From NCBI GenBank assembly GCA_013368375.1, contig JAACJP010000005.1, positions 1,488,001 to 1,552,000 on the forward strand: 64,000 nt of DNA. Reading direction: 5' to 3'. The notes beneath the pieces were generated by a model. It worked only from the letters and a program-made list of their open reading frames with translations, did no database searches and had not been told where the DNA came from. Of this stretch, positions 11,803-23,664 are shown in pieces. The stretch comes from Tricholomella constricta. Taxonomy: Eukaryota; Basidiomycota; Agaricomycetes; Agaricales; Lyophyllaceae. Positions within the stretch are counted from its first letter, which is position 1; each line of letters opens with the position of its first letter. The position numbers were made by a program, and so were the translations under genes.

Positions 11803-12530
11803 ATGATGCTCCTTCGCCAACTCCCAACGGGCTCAATGTCCATGTCCATGCCGTCCATGTCGTTCTCGTGGTCTTCACTGATTCTGCCGTCAAATTCGTC
11901 CATCCTCCTGTCTCTCTTGGCCTCCCTTGTCGTGCTTTCCTTCGTCCGAGCCGCATTGCTTTGCCTTCGAACCAACGTCGCAAAACAGTCCCAGCAGCAG
12001 ATCGAGGTCCAGGGAGAGGGCAAGGAGGCGGAACCGCCACGGCAACAACGGCAACAGCGGTTGTCATGGGCATGGGGGCTCTTTACATGGGACAGTCTAC
12101 CCACAGTATCGCTTCCTGTCTCGTTGACCATGGTGGAGAGTGATAGCAATGGCAGAGGGGTTGGAATGCAGCGAAAACCGGTCGAATCGATGACTCAACG
12201 GTGGCAGCCAACGCGAAGTAAAAGAGGCGGACCGGCTTTCGAGACACCTCGTTCGTCCATGTTCTTTTTTCCATTCTTTCCCCATCTCATCCTCGAATTA
12301 GTGCCAGCCTTATATCAGTCAGACATGCCAGTGTCAATGGCCAAAATGATCATGTCGAGACATGTACGTCTTCCTCTGTGACTTTTGTTTCCTTCCCGCT
12401 CATCTTGGTTCGTCAACAGACGTACAGAAAGCCAACTAACCGGCCCCCAGCTCGTACAGTGCCTCCTCCGACACGCCTCCCAGTGCCATCCCCTGCTTCA
12501 TCATCATCACACCCACCATCAATGGTCTGA
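11803..12530 (+). CDS. conserved single-pass membrane protein of unknown function
   Basis: I do not know a function for this protein. The first exon has an N-terminal Met/Ser-rich stretch (SMSMSMPSMSFSW) and one strong hydrophobic segment (ILLSLLASLVVLSFVRAALLCL), then a Gln-rich linker (KQSQQQIEVQGEGKEAEPPR). An intron begins near 12251. The second exon carries the well-conserved motif ALYQSDMPVSMAKMIMSRH. A further intron (gtacgt...caacag) leads to a basic, Pro/Ser-rich tail (TYRKPTNRPPARTVPPP...) that ends with TGA at 12528-12530. Phases agree across the joins. The start could also be the upstream ATG at 11725. I recall the SDMPVSMAKMIMSRH block from agaricomycete proteins annotated only as hypothetical. 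Confidence 0.6.
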
Positions 12531-13350
12531 TGTTCTCTTTATCTTTATTGCTATGCATCCGTCGTGCTTCCATATAAATCAATATCAAGGAAAACAACGA
12601 AACATGCCCAATTGCCGCACCTCACTTCCGCGCTACCCATCACCCTGCTTGACTATCTCCTTATCCACGCGATCCGTTCACGCCCCGTTTTTACGTTCAC
12701 CACGCAAACTACCATGCTTCCATTCTACTACTGTGTCAGCCGCTGTCCTTCTGCCTCGGAGTTCCTTCCCTCCTTGGTCCACCTCGAATATGTATATCGG
12801 GACATTTTCACATTCATCTTTCCCTCCTCCGCTTATCGTTCTCTTTATTCTACATTACCTTTGCCTGGGCTGGTCTGTTTTTATTTATCCAGGATGTCGT
12901 GCTTCGTGAACGTGGATCGTACTATGCGTTTGTCACCTGTGGGGTTCATTAGGTATAGATAGATGCCGTCGTTGCCTGCTTTTGCTAGGATGGGGCTGTA
13001 TACAACTTGATCCCGCCGTCAAAGACTCGAGGCGTGCTATGAACAAGACTCCTGATTTCGCAAAATGCTGGACTCCGAAAACTCGAATGCTTCTTCCGAG
13101 TCTTCGCCTCACTAAGATGCCGGTCCGCCTGAGTCGTTATCCAGAAGTTAGTCCGCATTGTCAATCTTCGAGCAGGCTTTGTTCCTATCATAGCTAGCAG
13201 TGGCAATGTCACGAGCTGCATTGGGGCCATCATTACTCTGGAAACACGACTGAACGCGGCCAGTGCTCAAACATTGTCTTCTCTTGAACTTTGTGCATCG
13301 CGCAACCTTGTACTTTGTTCCCGAGATAGGAAGATTCCTCTATAAAACTC
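12531..13350. other. intergenic region
   Basis: A T- and C-rich stretch follows the membrane protein gene and probably contains its 3' UTR. A TATA-like tataaaac sits at 13341-13348, just before the next ATG. No gene is supported. Confidence 0.45.
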
Positions 13351-14457
13351 ATGAATCCAAGGTCGCTACTCCTCAGAATATTACTTTCATTGACGCATTA
13401 TCTACACTCTAACTTGGACTCATCGTGGTATGCATTTGTCTCTCCAAATGCTGCCGCAGACTACGTTCTTATCGATCCACAGACGAAATTCCGCACCGAA
13501 TTAATGGTGAATTCAAGAATGACGGATGGAAGGTTGCCTTCGTCCCATTCGAATTTCCAATTCGCTGGTCTCACAGATGACTCTTCGAGCTACATGGAGA
13601 GCGACAACGATCTTTGGCCTTTGGACAGACCTGGGCCGGACTTTTCCCGGCCTGACCTCCCCCTTCGTGACCCAAACATTCTTGCTAGCCCCGAGCCAGG
13701 CATCGCATTCGAGGAGTATGTGGACTCAATCAAAACGAATGCGTTCGACGTGCACTCCCAGCCGAACAGCGAGCCAAAGGGGGAACTCGAAAGTACTGGT
13801 CCGAAGTCGTCCCAGGACACCGAGCCCTCTTCGCAAGACACTCATGTCTCTTCTATCTGGACTGATGCTTCTGGCGAAGGTAAACTCAATGCCCAAAGCA
13901 TGGAGGTGGACGAATTCACGGGTGAAACGAGTGGTGCCTCGGACGTCCATATGGACTTCCATTCTGCTGCCTCCAAACCCTCTGCCTTGATTCTCTCAGC
14001 CTCTAGCTCCTTTGCTGGACAGCGTAGCCGTCGCTCACGGGAGAAGCCCCGGAATTTCTTCGGGCCGAAAGGCAGAAACGTAGCAATTTCGGTGTTACAC
14101 GAGTCTACCTCGAGCTCGAACGCTAACCCTGGAGGTGCGAGACCTCGCCGTTCCTCGCGACTTAACAATGCACAAGCATCAACGTCCGCTCCTGTGACCT
14201 CCACCTTCAGCGCAGGCCCTGGAGCTCACCGCGACCAACTTCCTGACGGGCCGGTATACTATCGAGGCGAGACAGGTAAATGGTACTGCACCGAGCACAA
14301 AAAGCGCTCCTTTTCGAGCCTTTTCACCTTACAAAGACATTTGTCGAGCTCGTCAGGCCATGCTGATGTCCGCTATGTATGCCCCTTCTGCGAAAAGCCT
14401 GAGACGTTCACGAGGAAGGATGGAATGTATCGCCATATTGCGGCTCAACACTGTTAA
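13351..14457 (+). CDS. C2H2-like zinc finger protein, unnamed
   Basis: One long intronless frame of 368 codons. The first part (MNPRSLLLRILLSL...) may be spurious. Starts at MVNSRMTDG or MTDGRLPSS are equally possible. The middle is Ser/Pro/Asp/Glu-rich and disordered, with a basic patch near residues 225-245 (RSRRSREKPRNFFGPKGR) that could be a nuclear localisation signal, and a second at RPRRSSRLNNA. The last 60 residues hold two finger-like units. The first is WYCTEHKKRSFSSLFTLQRH and lacks one usual cysteine. The second is a good C2H2 type, VCPFCEKPETFTRKDGMYRH followed by IAAQHC. A nuclear DNA-binding role is plausible. I do not recognise the gene. Confidence 0.6.
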   Translation: MNPRSLLLRILLSLTHYLHSNLDSSWYAFVSPNAAADYVLIDPQTKFRTELMVNSRMTDGRLPSSHSNFQFAGLTDDSSSYMESDNDLWPLDRPGPDFSRPDLPLRDPNILASPEPGIAFEEYVDSIKTNAFDVHSQPNSEPKGELESTGPKSSQDTEPSSQDTHVSSIWTDASGEGKLNAQSMEVDEFTGETSGASDVHMDFHSAASKPSALILSASSSFAGQRSRRSREKPRNFFGPKGRNVAISVLHESTSSSNANPGGARPRRSSRLNNAQASTSAPVTSTFSAGPGAHRDQLPDGPVYYRGETGKWYCTEHKKRSFSSLFTLQRHLSSSSGHADVRYVCPFCEKPETFTRKDGMYRHIAAQHC

Positions 14458-14782
14458 ATACATCTCACTGCGTTGAATTCCTTGCCATCAGCCATGGACC
14501 CATTTATTATTTCCATTTTACCATACTTGTCGCGTCTCTGAGTAGGTCCGTGCGTTTTGAATAGACCATACAAGCTCTCACAAATCTCATCTCACATATA
14601 TTTACTGATCCCTGTTGACAATTACTCGTTACTTACCGCAGAATCAGGATGTTGCTGCATCACATATGTATAAAATCATATGGTACATACTGGAAGTCTT
14701 CCCTCAATTCCCAGCGTGCACGGTGTACGTAAATAGACTCACGTAAGTAGCACCAGTGCGCACACACGCCACTAGAATTCCA
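14458..14782. other. convergent intergenic region
   Basis: It lies between the 3' ends of the zinc finger gene and the dehydrogenase gene. Nothing else is seen. Confidence 0.5.
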
Positions 14783-16450
14783 TCACGGATGAACAAGAAT
14801 TTTCACTGGTAATCCATCAGTACGATCGGGGTCAAATTTCACAATTGACGAACCATGTGCGTCCCTGTTGTCCAGCAAAGCACGGAAACCTTTCTCGACG
14901 ACATTCTCTAAAGCTATCTTGCCGGTGATCAGATCCTCAAGGCCAGTTATCTTTCCTTCAGCGATAGCCTCCAGAAGTTTGGGGTGCACGCGGTCATACG
15001 CAGCTATTCCTGTAAAAACGAAAAAATGGTGAGCGAAAAGAATTCCAGAATTGTAATCAAGTTGAATTCGGCCCGACCTGTCAAAACAATCTCTTTCATG
15101 ACGATGACATTCATATTGACCGTCGCAGATTTCTCCCAGATGGCGACATTAACAACTGTTCCACGCGGGCGAACGCTGAGCATTGCCGCATCGATGCTGG
15201 CTTGGACGCCTGCGGCGTCAAATACGATGTCTACACCTACATTGTTTGTGGCGTTCACCACTGCCTCTGGAACGTTGAGATGCAACGGATCAAAGGCATG
15301 TGAAGCACCGTGGTCGAGCGCCTGCTGCCGACGCGACGAGGCTGGTTCAGAGGTGATGATTGTGGCCAGAGGGTCGAACGACCTGGCTCAGAAGTCTGTG
15401 AGGCGTTCGATTAGAGTGAACATATATGTACCTGAGGATTCTGAGAAGAAACAGCCCAATCTATGGATTTTATGTTCCTGGATCAGAGTTTTGGTACATC
15501 AATCAGTAAGCTGCAACCTACCGGTCCCGCTCCGAGGATAAGAACGCTTTGCCCCTTGGTAAATCCCGATCGCTCGATAGCGTACCAAGCAACAGCCAAT
15601 GGTTCGATGCACGCTCCAATTTCCACTACAGATCGATGAGCTAATTGATTGTGGCGAAGGACAGCACTTACAAGGGACGCCATCGGGGAGAATATGAAGA
15701 TACTTGACATCAACAGCAATGAATTCTGAGAGACCCCCACCCCATCCACAGATTCCCTGGTTAGTCTTTGTCAACTTTGTCTCATCAAAAATTCGATATA
15801 ATCGCACAATGAAATTTGCCTTGGAGCAAAGGTTCCTGCTCCCCGATGCACATGAATGGCATGTAGAGATATCCATGCAGGAGATGACAGGCTCACTATA
15901 TTTAGTGAATTTGAGTTTGATGCAATGCAAGATCAAAAACGACCTACACGACAACGTTTTGGCCGACAGCCCATACATTTCCATCCACTTCGGGGCCAGC
16001 CGCAACGATCGTCCCAGCAAACCTTCCAGCGCATGAATCAATTTAAAATATCCGCAGGGCTGAAAATTGCCTCTCACTCATGCCCGAGAGTGATCGGCAC
16101 GCTCTCTCCAGTTATCTCGTTTGGAACCGAGCCGGCGTACTTGGGCGCTGGACCCAAGTATGCGTGGAGGTCACTTCCACAAACTGTGGCGAAAGCTTGT
16201 CAAATCAAGTGGGACCAGTCACCTGTTAGTGGCACGCACTTCCGTTCCTAAAGGGACACATTTGAGATTAGAGTTGGGTTACAAGCAATAACGACCTACC
16301 AAGCAATCTGTATGTGGGTAAACATATGATACCTCAGATACGAGACTACTTGTACTTCACCTTGGCCTTGACCTGACCTTTGCCCGCTGTGGGCTCCGGA
16401 ATGTTTTCTACTCGGATATCGCCTGGACCATAGAATCGCGCTGCTTTCAT
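14783..16450 (-). CDS. zinc-dependent medium-chain dehydrogenase, (R,R)-butanediol/sorbitol type
   Basis: NAD(P)-dependent oxidation of a secondary alcohol or polyol in the cytosol. The start at 16450 gives MKAARFYGPGDIRVENIPEP. The zinc site appears as VCGSDLHAYLGP, then TLSPVITLGHE-type sequence and CMEC...NLC (structural cysteines). Further on come GLSEFIAVDVKYLHILPDG, EPLAVAWYAIERSGF and the Rossmann motif VLILGAGPVG. The C-terminal half has GVDIVFDAAGVQASIDAA, RGTVVNVAIWE and a tail ending VKILVHP. Many short introns interrupt it. The exon that carries the first part of the catalytic site (16210-16350) is hard to place: a mini-exon IAW may precede TVCGSD, and the usual G in GICGSD is V here. 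A small 5' splicing error in my model is more likely than a pseudogene. Confidence 0.8.
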
Positions 16451-16996
16451 GATGAGTGGACGTGTGTACGAAGGGTCAACGAGTGTGAGTTATGGACCCG
16501 TGGGTCATGGTTCCATTGTTGTTAAGTATAGAGACCTTCATCTCTCACGAGCAATCAGCAGACCAACGAACTTCCTTGAAGACGTCACTAGTAGGCGTAC
16601 CAGCGCAGGGGTGGGCTAGCGCCATGTGAAAACATACTGTTCTTTGGGCTGGCTGCGATCAAAGAAGAAGCTTTTGGATAGCGGGCGAGCTTTGATGGGC
16701 GAGCGGCCGCGATGAAACCTCCATACCGGGCAGCGAAAACATTTAGTAATTTTCAATTTCGGCCCGGGGTCTGATTTTGAAGCGTGGCTCGGACGATTGA
16801 CGTCAGTACGAGGACTGTTACCTGTCCCACCGGCCTGCGGCTTGAAGAATACGGTAAAGCGGGCGGAGCGGAAATTCAAGTTCACATCCTGTCAAATGGA
16901 GACTGATAAGTTGAGAAGCATCCAGTGAAAAATATACAAAGACGTCGAGAGCTAGTAATGAGAAGAAATCCGTCCCAATATACGCCCATGGAAAAA
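16451..16996. other. intergenic region
   Basis: Promoter of the dehydrogenase (minus strand, to the left) meets the 3' flank of the first GTPase copy. The open frame at 16616-16885 on the minus strand shows no known features and is not called. Confidence 0.4.
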
Positions 16997-18150
16997 TCAC
17001 TTGTGCAGGATGAGCGAACTGCTTTATTATGTTGAGGTACGATACTCACATATTTTATCCAACGCATAACCTTACGGTAAAAAGAAGCGTTGATTTCCTT
17101 GATCTGGCCAACCAATGCCCGGATTTTGTTATCATTCTCGATAACTTTCCGCTGGAGCTCTGAAGAACCTTCCTCCTCCCATAATCGTGCAGTCGTCCGC
17201 TTCCGCTGTTCGAGCAACTCGTTGAGAGTGTATCGGAGGCTGCGTCCAGCTTCGGTCTCCGCTAAGACTTTGCCAAAATCAACCAACTCCTGTTGGATCC
17301 GGACGGCATCGATAGACGTTTGCGAGAGGATGTGTTCAATGATACTTCGAGCTGAATCCTTGGTACCCTCGAAACGATGCAACTTGGATCCGTGTTCCAA
17401 CATCGACTTCCAGTACTGATCCTTGAGCTGAGTCTCACGACGCAATCCCAGTTCATCTGAAACATCTTCCCATTTGGTTGTCGTAAGCACCACATTTTTT
17501 ATCGCTTTCGGACCACATATTTTGCTGAAGAGATCGAGATTCTTCTGCACTGGAGGCATGTTACCTTGCGATATCTCGTGCAAATAGACGATTCCAGCGA
17601 GTTTCATGTGGGCGTCGTAGCTGAAGATGCACCATGAGTCTGACAACAAGGTTACGTAGACTGAATGCAATCACGATCGTGCAAGCCAGATGGCGATGCG
17701 CCTGAAAACCTCCTTGTCATCGACGGTCGTGTGGTCGAAACCTGGGGTGTCGATGAGAATAAGCCTGACGTTGGGGTTAAAAGGGTGCGGAGTGATTATA
17801 TGCTGAATTTGATCCGTGTGGGATTCGAGACCATGTCCAACAGGCGCCATGTCTTCGCCTAACAGGGTATTTATGAACTACGGCTTGCATGTTGGATGGA
17901 TGACAGAAAAAAAAGGGTAATATGGTTACTTACGGTACTTTTACCAACTCCTGTTATACCGATAACCCTGGAATGTACTGTCAACTCCACACTTCTACTT
18001 CCCTAGGTGAACTCACGGGATGATGATATCTGTTTCCTTTGGATCCTCCATAAAATGATCGTCTGACTGCAATTCGGCCTGCCAACCAGGTCTCAGCTGT
18101 CTCCTCGAGGACTTGTTCTTGAGACTACTACTGCCTACGGCCAAGGGCAT
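16997..18150 (-). CDS. AIG1/GIMAP-like P-loop GTPase, copy A
   Basis: First member of the GTPase cluster. From ATG 18150 (MPLAVGSSSLKNKSSRRQ) a basic arm of about 40 residues ends in KETDIIIP. An intron follows. The next exon is G1, VIGITGVGKST, cut by a second intron exactly after GKST. Then come FINTLLGEDMAPVGHGLESH, G3 (LILIDTPGFDHTT), the sensor helix IFRRIAIWLARS-like segment, MKLAGIVYLHEIS, and a TTKW at the place of G4 (VVLTTTKWEDV). The C-terminal third is helical: SIIEHIL..., RIQQELVDFGKVLAETEAGR, LRYTLNELLEQRKRT, then a charged coiled coil (ENDNKIRALVGQIKEIN). The likely last intron starts after WIKY, and the final exon begins with TGA at 16997-16999. The role in fungi is unknown. 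Relatives in animals and plants act at membranes in immunity. Confidence 0.8.
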
Positions 18151-18695
18151 GTTGGAGAAGTGAGAGCGAGTGATCGACGGTGGACGACAGGTTGATAAGG
18201 AATCCGTAAAACGGAAAGGCGATCTTTGACCTACATGTGTTGTCCTGCAGGATGAATCTGTACGAATCACGCTCTAGTCTAAGATCCTAAACCGACCGAC
18301 AGGTTAGTCAGTTAAACAACGGCGCGAGGAAAGCGTGTGGCTTCTGGATTTTCAACGCTTCAACCATCCACCCACATTTTCCTCGATCCATTCAACAGGA
18401 CATGCATCAGATAGACCATTAAGGCACTGACAGAGGGAAGCAACTCGGCTGTCCTTTCCCTGTATCAGCGTCACGTTGTATCCATAAGGATCAACTGTAG
18501 AATTCCAATTCACGATCGTGATTACTTAGTACTTACTACATGGAGTATTGTTTGGCGTCAGTGCTCTTAACAAAGATCCTCCCTTACCATCACACCTTCA
18601 CAGACCGTTAAGCAAGCTCATAGCAGTAGTCTATCCTCGGATTCAACAAAGCGATAGAAGCCAAGAGTGCTCAAAAGGCGAGACTTGTGACAGTC
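18151..18695. promoter_or_regulatory. divergent region between GTPase copy A and TRS65
   Basis: This 545-bp stretch separates two genes transcribed away from each other and should hold both promoters. A frame from 18270 minus runs into the GTPase start without a stop, so a longer N-terminus for copy A is possible. The other copies argue for the ATG at 18150. Confidence 0.45.
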
Positions 18696-21600
18696 ATGTC
18701 GTTCGAGCAATTGTTCGCATCTTCTGTGCTGAATGTCGTGGTTCCTGACACCTCTGTTGAATATCCGCCGCAGGGATCTGCAGACGACTGGTTAGGAAGA
18801 CTGAACAAAAGCTCGGTAGAGAGGAAACAGGCATTCTTTGGCGAGTAACTTATCTAGTTGTACACCTCAGCGCTTCGACCGAACTCATATCATCTTACAG
18901 ATGAACAGCTGCAGGCATTGTTAACCATTCGTATCGACCACCCTTCGTCCTCTTCCCCTGTCGATCCAGAAAGCCCACCCCAAGCTCTTCTCACATTCTT
19001 GGCTCACACGCAAGTATCTCTCGAAGCAACATATATTTCCTCCGTTCCGGCTCCGAACCCCGATCTTCTTCGAACGTCAAGGCTGTCCGCTCCTCCTCGT
19101 ACCGCACCACTCTCTAAGTCTAATTCCCGGCTTCAAGTCCATCCCCATCACCCTACAATCCTTCCTCCAAGTACCCCTAACCCAACTCCCTCGTCTGCAG
19201 ATCACGATCGCAGATATGTTACCTCCGAGGGCACATTACTCCAAGCGAGTATATGGGGTCAGAACACTTCGGAGGACTCCAAAGAAGGATTTTCGTTGTT
19301 ATGGTCTGACAATGAGCAGGTATGGATTGCTGTTTATCGACTCTCCCTCATCGTCTGTGAGTCATTCCCTCCTCGCATATTTCAGTGGTGTTAACGTTCG
19401 CGTCTCTTGGTAGCTTTTTTGCGGCTGAATTTCTCGGATCCACTTCTATGTCTAACGGTTTCAGCAACGCTTCGGGAGAAACCTCTTGCTCTGGCACAGC
19501 CCAAGCACCCTCTGGCTATATTTTTCAGATCCGTAGGCAGTCAGCTCTCGGCGCCTCCAGACTCGCCCATGAGTCCGAGCGGAATGCCCGTAGAGAAGGA
19601 AGAAAATACATTTGATCGACTAGAAGAAGTCAACCTTTTGGAAGGCCTACTGGCTGGTAAGCGCTACGTAGAACAACTCCGCTTTTTTTGATCAATAGAC
19701 AACAGGACCCTCGTTCTCGAAGGCGGAAGGGAAATTCATCAATCTACCGTCGACGCGATTAGGGACAGTCTCTCGTCAAAAGCTGTTTTCGCTCCCACCT
19801 GTCTCCCTTCCCATCCTTGCTACCCCTTCGCCGTCCCCTATGACCGCGGTGCGTACTGCACATCCAACATTGCGCAAGTCGTATCGCAAGACGCTCCAAA
19901 CGGTCTCGGGCTTCCGGGTACGCATGCGGACTGTGTTTGTGCCATATGTTCTACTCCCTGATTCCGAGCGGAGCGCGGATCTTGATGAAGCTCAGGACGA
20001 ACGTGAGAGACGAGAGGCAGGAAACGAAGAGCGGACCGTGGTGCTCTGTGTGGAAGTCGAGAACTCTGGAGAATCGGGCTCAGGGATAGGCTTTATGGTT
20101 GAGAAGGTAGATGTCTCCATTGGCGGTGAAGGTGCCAAGGCCACGCTCATCGGATGGGGTGATGGATGCTTGAACGCTGATGTGGAGAAAGAAACATTTC
20201 CTCTCCTCATAGGAGCTATGGCGCAGTATAACTTGCTCTACGCTGTGTCATTTCTCCGCGCGCCCGAAGAGGTAGAAGGGTTCTCATTAACGCGGGACGC
20301 AAACAACCTGGAACGACCGCATAACCCAGCGGGTTCGGAATTACAGAGAGCTGTCGCGATTAATATTTTTGGCAAGCCATGCGTGGTTCCTCAAACCTCC
20401 CCGGATGCACAAGCAGCCTCATACCCAACAACGACTTTCTCATCGAGATGGAATTGTGTTCTTGATCTCTCGGCCCACCAACCCCCGATAAATCCTCTCG
20501 ACGCCGCAGAAGACTTCTCCAGTGGTCTTCATGCGCTCCCCGAGCCCGCATCTCCCTTCCCTGCTTCCACTACTCCGCGCACCGCCAGCTTTATATCGCC
20601 AAATGCAGGCACGTCTTCACCAGGCTCTACACCGCAATCCTCTGCCACTGCAGGGAGCAAACGACACACCATGCCCGGAGGAAACATCACAGCTGTCCGT
20701 TCAATCAGGGCCTCCAACCCCAGCCGTGCCACGTCGATGCTCAACCCTGGAAGCATCTCTGCTAGAGAAAGGGAACACCCCCCTCTTCCTGGCACCTCAT
20801 CCAGGATGTCCTACATACCACCTTCAATTTCAACACAAATCCCCCGCTCGCCCACTACCTACAGCGCACCACCTCCACCAGCACTGGCGATCGAGACAAA
20901 CAGCAACCGCTCCTCAAGGCAGTACGAACAAATGGCTCCGCCACCGATGACTCCTGCATACCCTGCATACCCCCCCCTCTCTGCCGTGCCGCCGAGTCCC
21001 GTCTCACAAGGCCCTATCGCGTCCCATAACACTGGCAATGTCGGGCCTAGCATCGAGATTCGCCGCGAGCGCGGTGTCGGAATGGGTGGCGCGCCTGTGC
21101 CACAGACGCCTGGACCGTGGGTAACCGGGGCGTTTGGTGAGCAAAAAATGCTCGCGCGGCTGCAGATGGCGGAGCGCAGCGGTGAGTCCATCGTTGTCTC
21201 TGTCGGATTGTTACCGTTGGAAGCGCGGGCAAGACGTAAAGTAGACGAATCAGAGAAACTGGGTCCGGGAAAAATTTACCCGTTGGATTATTTCACGCTG
21301 GACATCTTCGTATTTAATCAGTCGGAGTGGACCCGTCGTTTCGAGGTGACGTGTCAGACGCGACGGAGGAGGCGGAAGGCTGGGGAAGTTGAAGGAACAG
21401 TTCACGAGGGTGTGTCGGGAGTTGCGAAGAAGGATGGGTTTCCTGGCATATTGCCTTTGGATGCTCGGGTTCGCATAGGGTGCGCTGCTTTGCATATTCT
21501 CATTTTTCTTCAGTCGATGATGTTCTTCGTAGTCCGCTTCGTCCGTCGGCATGTCAATCCGTGCGCATGGAGTTCCTTGCCGTGACTCCGGGCGTCCACT

Positions 21601-21748
21601 CCATCGATGCTCTGACGCTCACGGATGTGGAATCTGGATTTTCGATGAATCTCAGGTAAAACATTATTCTTTCTGGATTCTAGCTATTTGTTAACTGGGA
21701 TGATGCAGATCGGTGATGGATGTTGTCGTCCACGACCCCAGTGATTAG
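18696..21748 (+). CDS. TRS65: TRAPP II complex subunit Trs65
   Basis: Golgi trafficking factor of the TRAPPII complex, which activates the Rab Ypt31/32. ATG 18696 opens MSFEQLFASSVLNVVVPDTS. The next exon has RPNSYHLTDEQLQALLTIR and LLTFLAHTQVSLEATYISS. The Trs65 core is clear: GFRVRMRTVFVPYVLLPD, TVVLCVEVENSGESGSG, VSIGGEGAKATLIGWG, MAQYNLLYAVSFLR and TFSSRWNCVLDLS. A long Ser/Pro-rich disordered insert follows (residues about 500-700). The end returns to immunoglobulin-like strands (DYFTLDIFVFNQSEWTRRFEV) and closes with MEFLAVTPGVHSIDALTLTDV and VVHDPSD. Between the first two exons the frame meets TAA and TAG at 18846-18857. A 42-bp GT-AG intron at 18816-18857 removes both, but also removes an ERKQAFFGE segment that looks conserved. 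Confidence 0.75.
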
Positions 21749-22508
21749 CATCTTGGGCCCATTCATCTCATCCATACCACCCCATATCATATATCACAAT
21801 ATCAAGGCACCCCCCAACGCGCTTCGAAGTAATTTTTGTTCTTGCCTGGGTCCTTCCTTCCCAGAGAACCTTTCATTTGGCAAAAAGCAAGGCCACACGC
21901 CAACCGCGAGGTTTCATTTAGCCACTATGGCGATTCGAAGATCAAACCTGAGATACCAACCACGCTTCCGACTTGTGTTTCCTGTCATGGGGGCCTTCGA
22001 TTCAGTCTTGAAAAATACGATCAACCTTTTCTCCCAATCTTTTCCATCTACAACTCTCCGAGGAGATGGAGTAATGCCCATTTCCGCTATCAAGAGCTTA
22101 TTCCAGTCACCTCCACAATGACATTAGTCACGATATTCTTGGCTGATTGATTGAACCGATGAATGTCCGAATCAAGTCCATCCAAAAATGTTTGCTAGGC
22201 GCCTACTACACGATTACTTATGGGCATAAGGCTACGTGGCAAAAGGCCGTTCAGAATACTAGACTTGTCTCAATGTAAATTTCCATGAGGCTGACTGTGA
22301 GCTAATAAAAATGATGGAGATCACGCTCCGCCGAGCAAGCTCCGAGTCTCTGCGGTCTAAACCATGAGCTGTGAGTGCGTCAATCTTGGGTCGAAGAGTG
22401 GAGTAGCGTTCGAAAATGAAATTGAGAACTGGAATTGAATTGAATCATACAAGTGTGTCACCACGAACTCCAAGTTATATATCACGATGCCAGCTCTGGA
22501 GTGCCACG
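21749..22508. other. convergent intergenic region
   Basis: It lies between the 3' ends of TRS65 and GTPase copy B. The open frame at 21720-22121 has no recognisable feature. No gene is called. Confidence 0.45.
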
Positions 22509-23664
22509 TTACTGTGTTGAAAAAAATCGAATGATCAAATTCGATGGCTACCTCAGTGGCGAAGGACAATACATTGACTTACAAGTAGTCCCAAGAACCG
22601 CATGATCTTGCGCGAAAGCGGGATGTTCAGCGCCTTGATCTGCGTGAGAGTCGAACGGATTTTCTCCTCATTCTCGACAAGCTTATGCGCCAGTTCCGGA
22701 CTCTTTTCCTCCTTTCGTAACTGCGTGGCGATGCTCTTTTGCATGTCCAACAAATCCTGGAGCGTGTAGCGTAGTGTGCGTCCGGCATCAGTTTCCGCAA
22801 GAATATTGTCGATCTCGACCAACTCGCGCTGAATATGTATGACGTCGACAGCCTCCTTGGTCAGAATGGAATTAACGATATGTCGCGCCGAGCGTTGTGT
22901 ATTGTCGAAGCGATGCATGCTGGATCCGAGCTCTAGCATGAACTTCATATGCTCCTCTTGCAGCTGCCCCTCGCGCCGCTCTCCTACTTCGTTGGGGACG
23001 TCGCTCCACTTAGTAGTGGCGATGATCACGTTCTTGATCGCATCTTTACCACACATCTTGTAAAACATGTCGAGATTCGTTCTCGCTGTGCCCAGCATGC
23101 GCGCTTGAGTGATCTCGTGGAGATAAATGACCCCCGCAAGCCTCATGCCGTCTTCGTAACTGGGATATTACCGTAAGTCCTAGTGATGGTAGATATGAAA
23201 CGAAACGAGAATCACGATCGAGCAAGCCAAACGGCGACGCGCCTGAGGATTTCATGGTCGTCAACATTCGTGTCATCGAAACCAGGAGTGTCAAGCACCA
23301 CGATTCGGCGATTGGGGTAATTGGGATGGGTAAAGGCAAAGTATTGAATATGGGCTGTGTGGGACTCGACGTCGTGGCCGACGGATGCTACAACCTGGCC
23401 TATCAAGGTGTTGATGAACTAGGTATAACAAATCATAAGTTGCCAACGATAAAGCCGCGGGCACCAAGCTCACCGTACTTTTCCCAGATCCTGTAGGACC
23501 CATAATTCTGTGCATAATTTAGTACAAGGCTCTGGCTAAAAAAGGAGTGGATGAACGCACGGGATGATGATATCGGTCTCCCTGGGACCTACAAAAAATT
23601 CATCGCCCGCCTTGATTTCCTTCTTCCATGCATTCTTCTTCTTCGCATGCTTGGATTTGCCCAT
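22509..23664 (-). CDS. AIG1/GIMAP-like P-loop GTPase, copy B
   Basis: Start ATG 23664 gives a strongly basic arm (MGKSKHAKKKNAWKKEIK), then FFVGPRETDIIIP and an intron. G1 is IMGPTGSGKST with the family intron directly after it. Then FINTLIGQVVASVGHDVESH, G3 (IVVLDTPGFDDTN), ILRRVAVWLARS, an intron, GMRLAGVIYLHEITQARML, and ATTKW in the G4 position. The helical C-terminal part follows: IQRELVEIDNILAETDAGRT, LRYTLQDLLDMQKSIATQLR, and a coiled coil ENEEKIRSTLTQIKALN. After RFLGLL a last intron leads to an exon that starts with TAA (22509-22511). It is closest to copy D in arm, middle and tail. All motifs are intact, so it should bind nucleotide. The basic arm may bind membranes or nucleic acid. 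Confidence 0.85.

Noticed and set aside
16882..17049. Longer C-terminus of GTPase copy A by reading through gtgagt
   Set aside because: Copy B has a matching terminal intron followed by an exon that begins with the stop codon, and read-through adds unrelated sequence.
20522..20950. 142-codon open frame inside TRS65
   Set aside because: Alternative frame of the Ser/Pro-rich low-complexity part of TRS65, with no features of its own.
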